Part shown: positions 54,651 through 64,000 of the stretch, piece by piece
Position numbering within the stretch: the first letter of the stretch is position 1
Layout: each line of letters begins with the position of its first letter
From: Escarpia spicata
Taxonomy: Eukaryota > Annelida > Polychaeta > Sabellida > Siboglinidae
Assembly: GCA_963995525.1 (NCBI GenBank)
Contig: OZ023213.1
Span: 36,328,350 to 36,392,349, forward strand
Length of the DNA stretch: 64,000 bases
Direction of reading: 5' to 3'
The notes under the pieces: generated by a model
What the model saw: the letters and a program-made list of their open reading frames with translations, nothing else
Databases searched by the model: none
What the model was told of the DNA's origin: nothing
Translations under genes and position numbers: made by a program

Positions 54651-55664
54651 TTGACATGGAATGGCGACATCCATGACGTGCCAATCACGGGCGAATATAA
54701 TTCAGTTAATTATATGGTTACGGTGTGATATGGACATTTTTCTAGGAATGTCGGTCGTAGTCACATAACTGTGCAAAGTTCTCCAAAACAGCGCCACCTA
54801 TTGTTGGTCGCTGGATGTCGCCACTGACTGTCGCTCGGCCGTTCCTGGTCTATGGATTGTCAGCGGCAAAACTCACTTTAAAACATCATGCAATGAGGAA
54901 CCGTGCTGAAATAATTGCTGCTAGAGGGCACCACTTAACACATGCATTCTTCGTTTGCATTCAAAACAAGGCTGACTGCTATTTTCTGTGTGAAATGTTT
55001 ACCACAAGATGAATCTGCAATTATGATTGCCGTGTACAAAACAGTGCATGCAGTGATGACGAAACTACTGCTTACACCACAGCGACAAAGACGGAATGCA
55101 CATGTCCAGTGCTGCCAATTATTGTTGGTTGCTGGTTTCACGGTTCCTCATTACAAGTTCAGCATTTGCACAAGATTCACGCAAAAAACTCCCATCACAC
55201 GCAACTTAACAAGCTCTTCCTAGAAAACAAACGTTATATTTTGTACAACAATAAATTACCGCACACAACAGATACACAGCATCAGGACTCGAAGAATTCC
55301 AGTAATACACCACAAAATGATCCCATTGCATCAACACTAATTTTGAGACAAAATCGAAAATGTTTGCAACTTAATACCCACTTTGCTGTGGCAAGCAAAG
55401 TGGCAACATATCAGAAACCCTTTTATATATTAGAAACCCTTTAACATGGCACCGATAATTCAGAAATTATGGATGATGCAATGGAAATCATTTCGGTCGG
55501 TCAAACACACCTGCCAACAATGCAAAGACCAGGAACAAAACTACACAATTTCATAACAACCTATCCCCAGCCGCCAGGACTTCTCCAGTGCGTCTACGCC
55601 ACACACAAGCTTCAGCTAGATGTCAGCGGACACAGTCTGGAGACTGGAGGGCCAGGGACAGGAA
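54651..55664 (-). other. TXNRD: Putative TXNRD 3' UTR between stop and SECIS
   Basis: No exon or known element is recognised here. Short open frames on either strand carry no family signature. The stretch is assigned to the 3' UTR only because a SECIS candidate lies at its far end. Confidence 0.45.

Positions 55665-64000
<8,336 letters not shown>

Noticed and set aside
55100..55560. Other SECIS candidates closer to the TXNRD stop
   Set aside because: ATGA sites at about 55554 and 55150 (- strand) lack a pairing stem and a correctly placed AA.

Overview
The window is eukaryotic nuclear DNA. Genes are split by GT-AG introns, there are long non-coding stretches, tRNA-derived SINEs, non-LTR retrotransposon pieces and an exceptional load of tandem repeats. 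The two genes and the repeat content suggest a bilaterian marine invertebrate, plausibly a mollusc or another lophotrochozoan. No species marker is visible, so this is inference.

Two conserved genes sit tail to tail. On the + strand, eleven exons (19003-47956) encode the C-terminal 674 residues of an oxysterol-binding protein (OSBP): coiled coil, FFAT-like motif and the whole sterol/PI4P-transfer (ORD) domain with its signature split as EQ|VSHHPP across an intron. The N-terminal PH domain is not seen. On the - strand, eight exons (64000-55665) encode the C-terminal 298 residues of a thioredoxin reductase ending Gly-Cys-Sec-Gly, where Sec is an in-frame TGA at 55671-55673. A plausible SECIS element lies about 1 kb downstream on the same strand (54576-54650).

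Layout: 1-11.4 kb is non-coding, with six or more minisatellites; 11.7-14.5 kb holds a piggyBac-type MITE and a 5'-truncated L2/CR1-like retrotransposon; 15.6-16.4 kb is a tRNA-derived SINE whose head is tandemly amplified; 17.4-18.9 kb is a 44-bp satellite; 19.0 kb is the first OSBP exon seen, followed by a 5-kb satellite of 65/67-bp units; 25-31 kb is intron; 31.5-37.7 kb holds OSBP exons 2-7 with minisatellites and a perfect 154-bp-arm palindrome; 38.4-45.25 kb is about 70 copies of a 97-bp satellite in intron 7; 45.3-48 kb holds the last OSBP exons; 48-55.6 kb is the region between the genes (long 3' UTRs, a 46-bp satellite, TE relics, the SECIS); 55.7-64 kb is thioredoxin reductase with a 55-bp satellite and two SINEs in its introns.

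The main unusual theme is that tandem arrays begin or end exactly at splice sites. The exon 7 acceptor and exon start of OSBP are duplicated several times in the preceding intron. The exon 8 acceptor lies inside the last monomer of the 97-bp satellite, and that satellite is itself an amplified SINE 3' tail. One thioredoxin reductase acceptor is the first unit of a minisatellite. No prokaryotic-type system, CRISPR array or operon is present.
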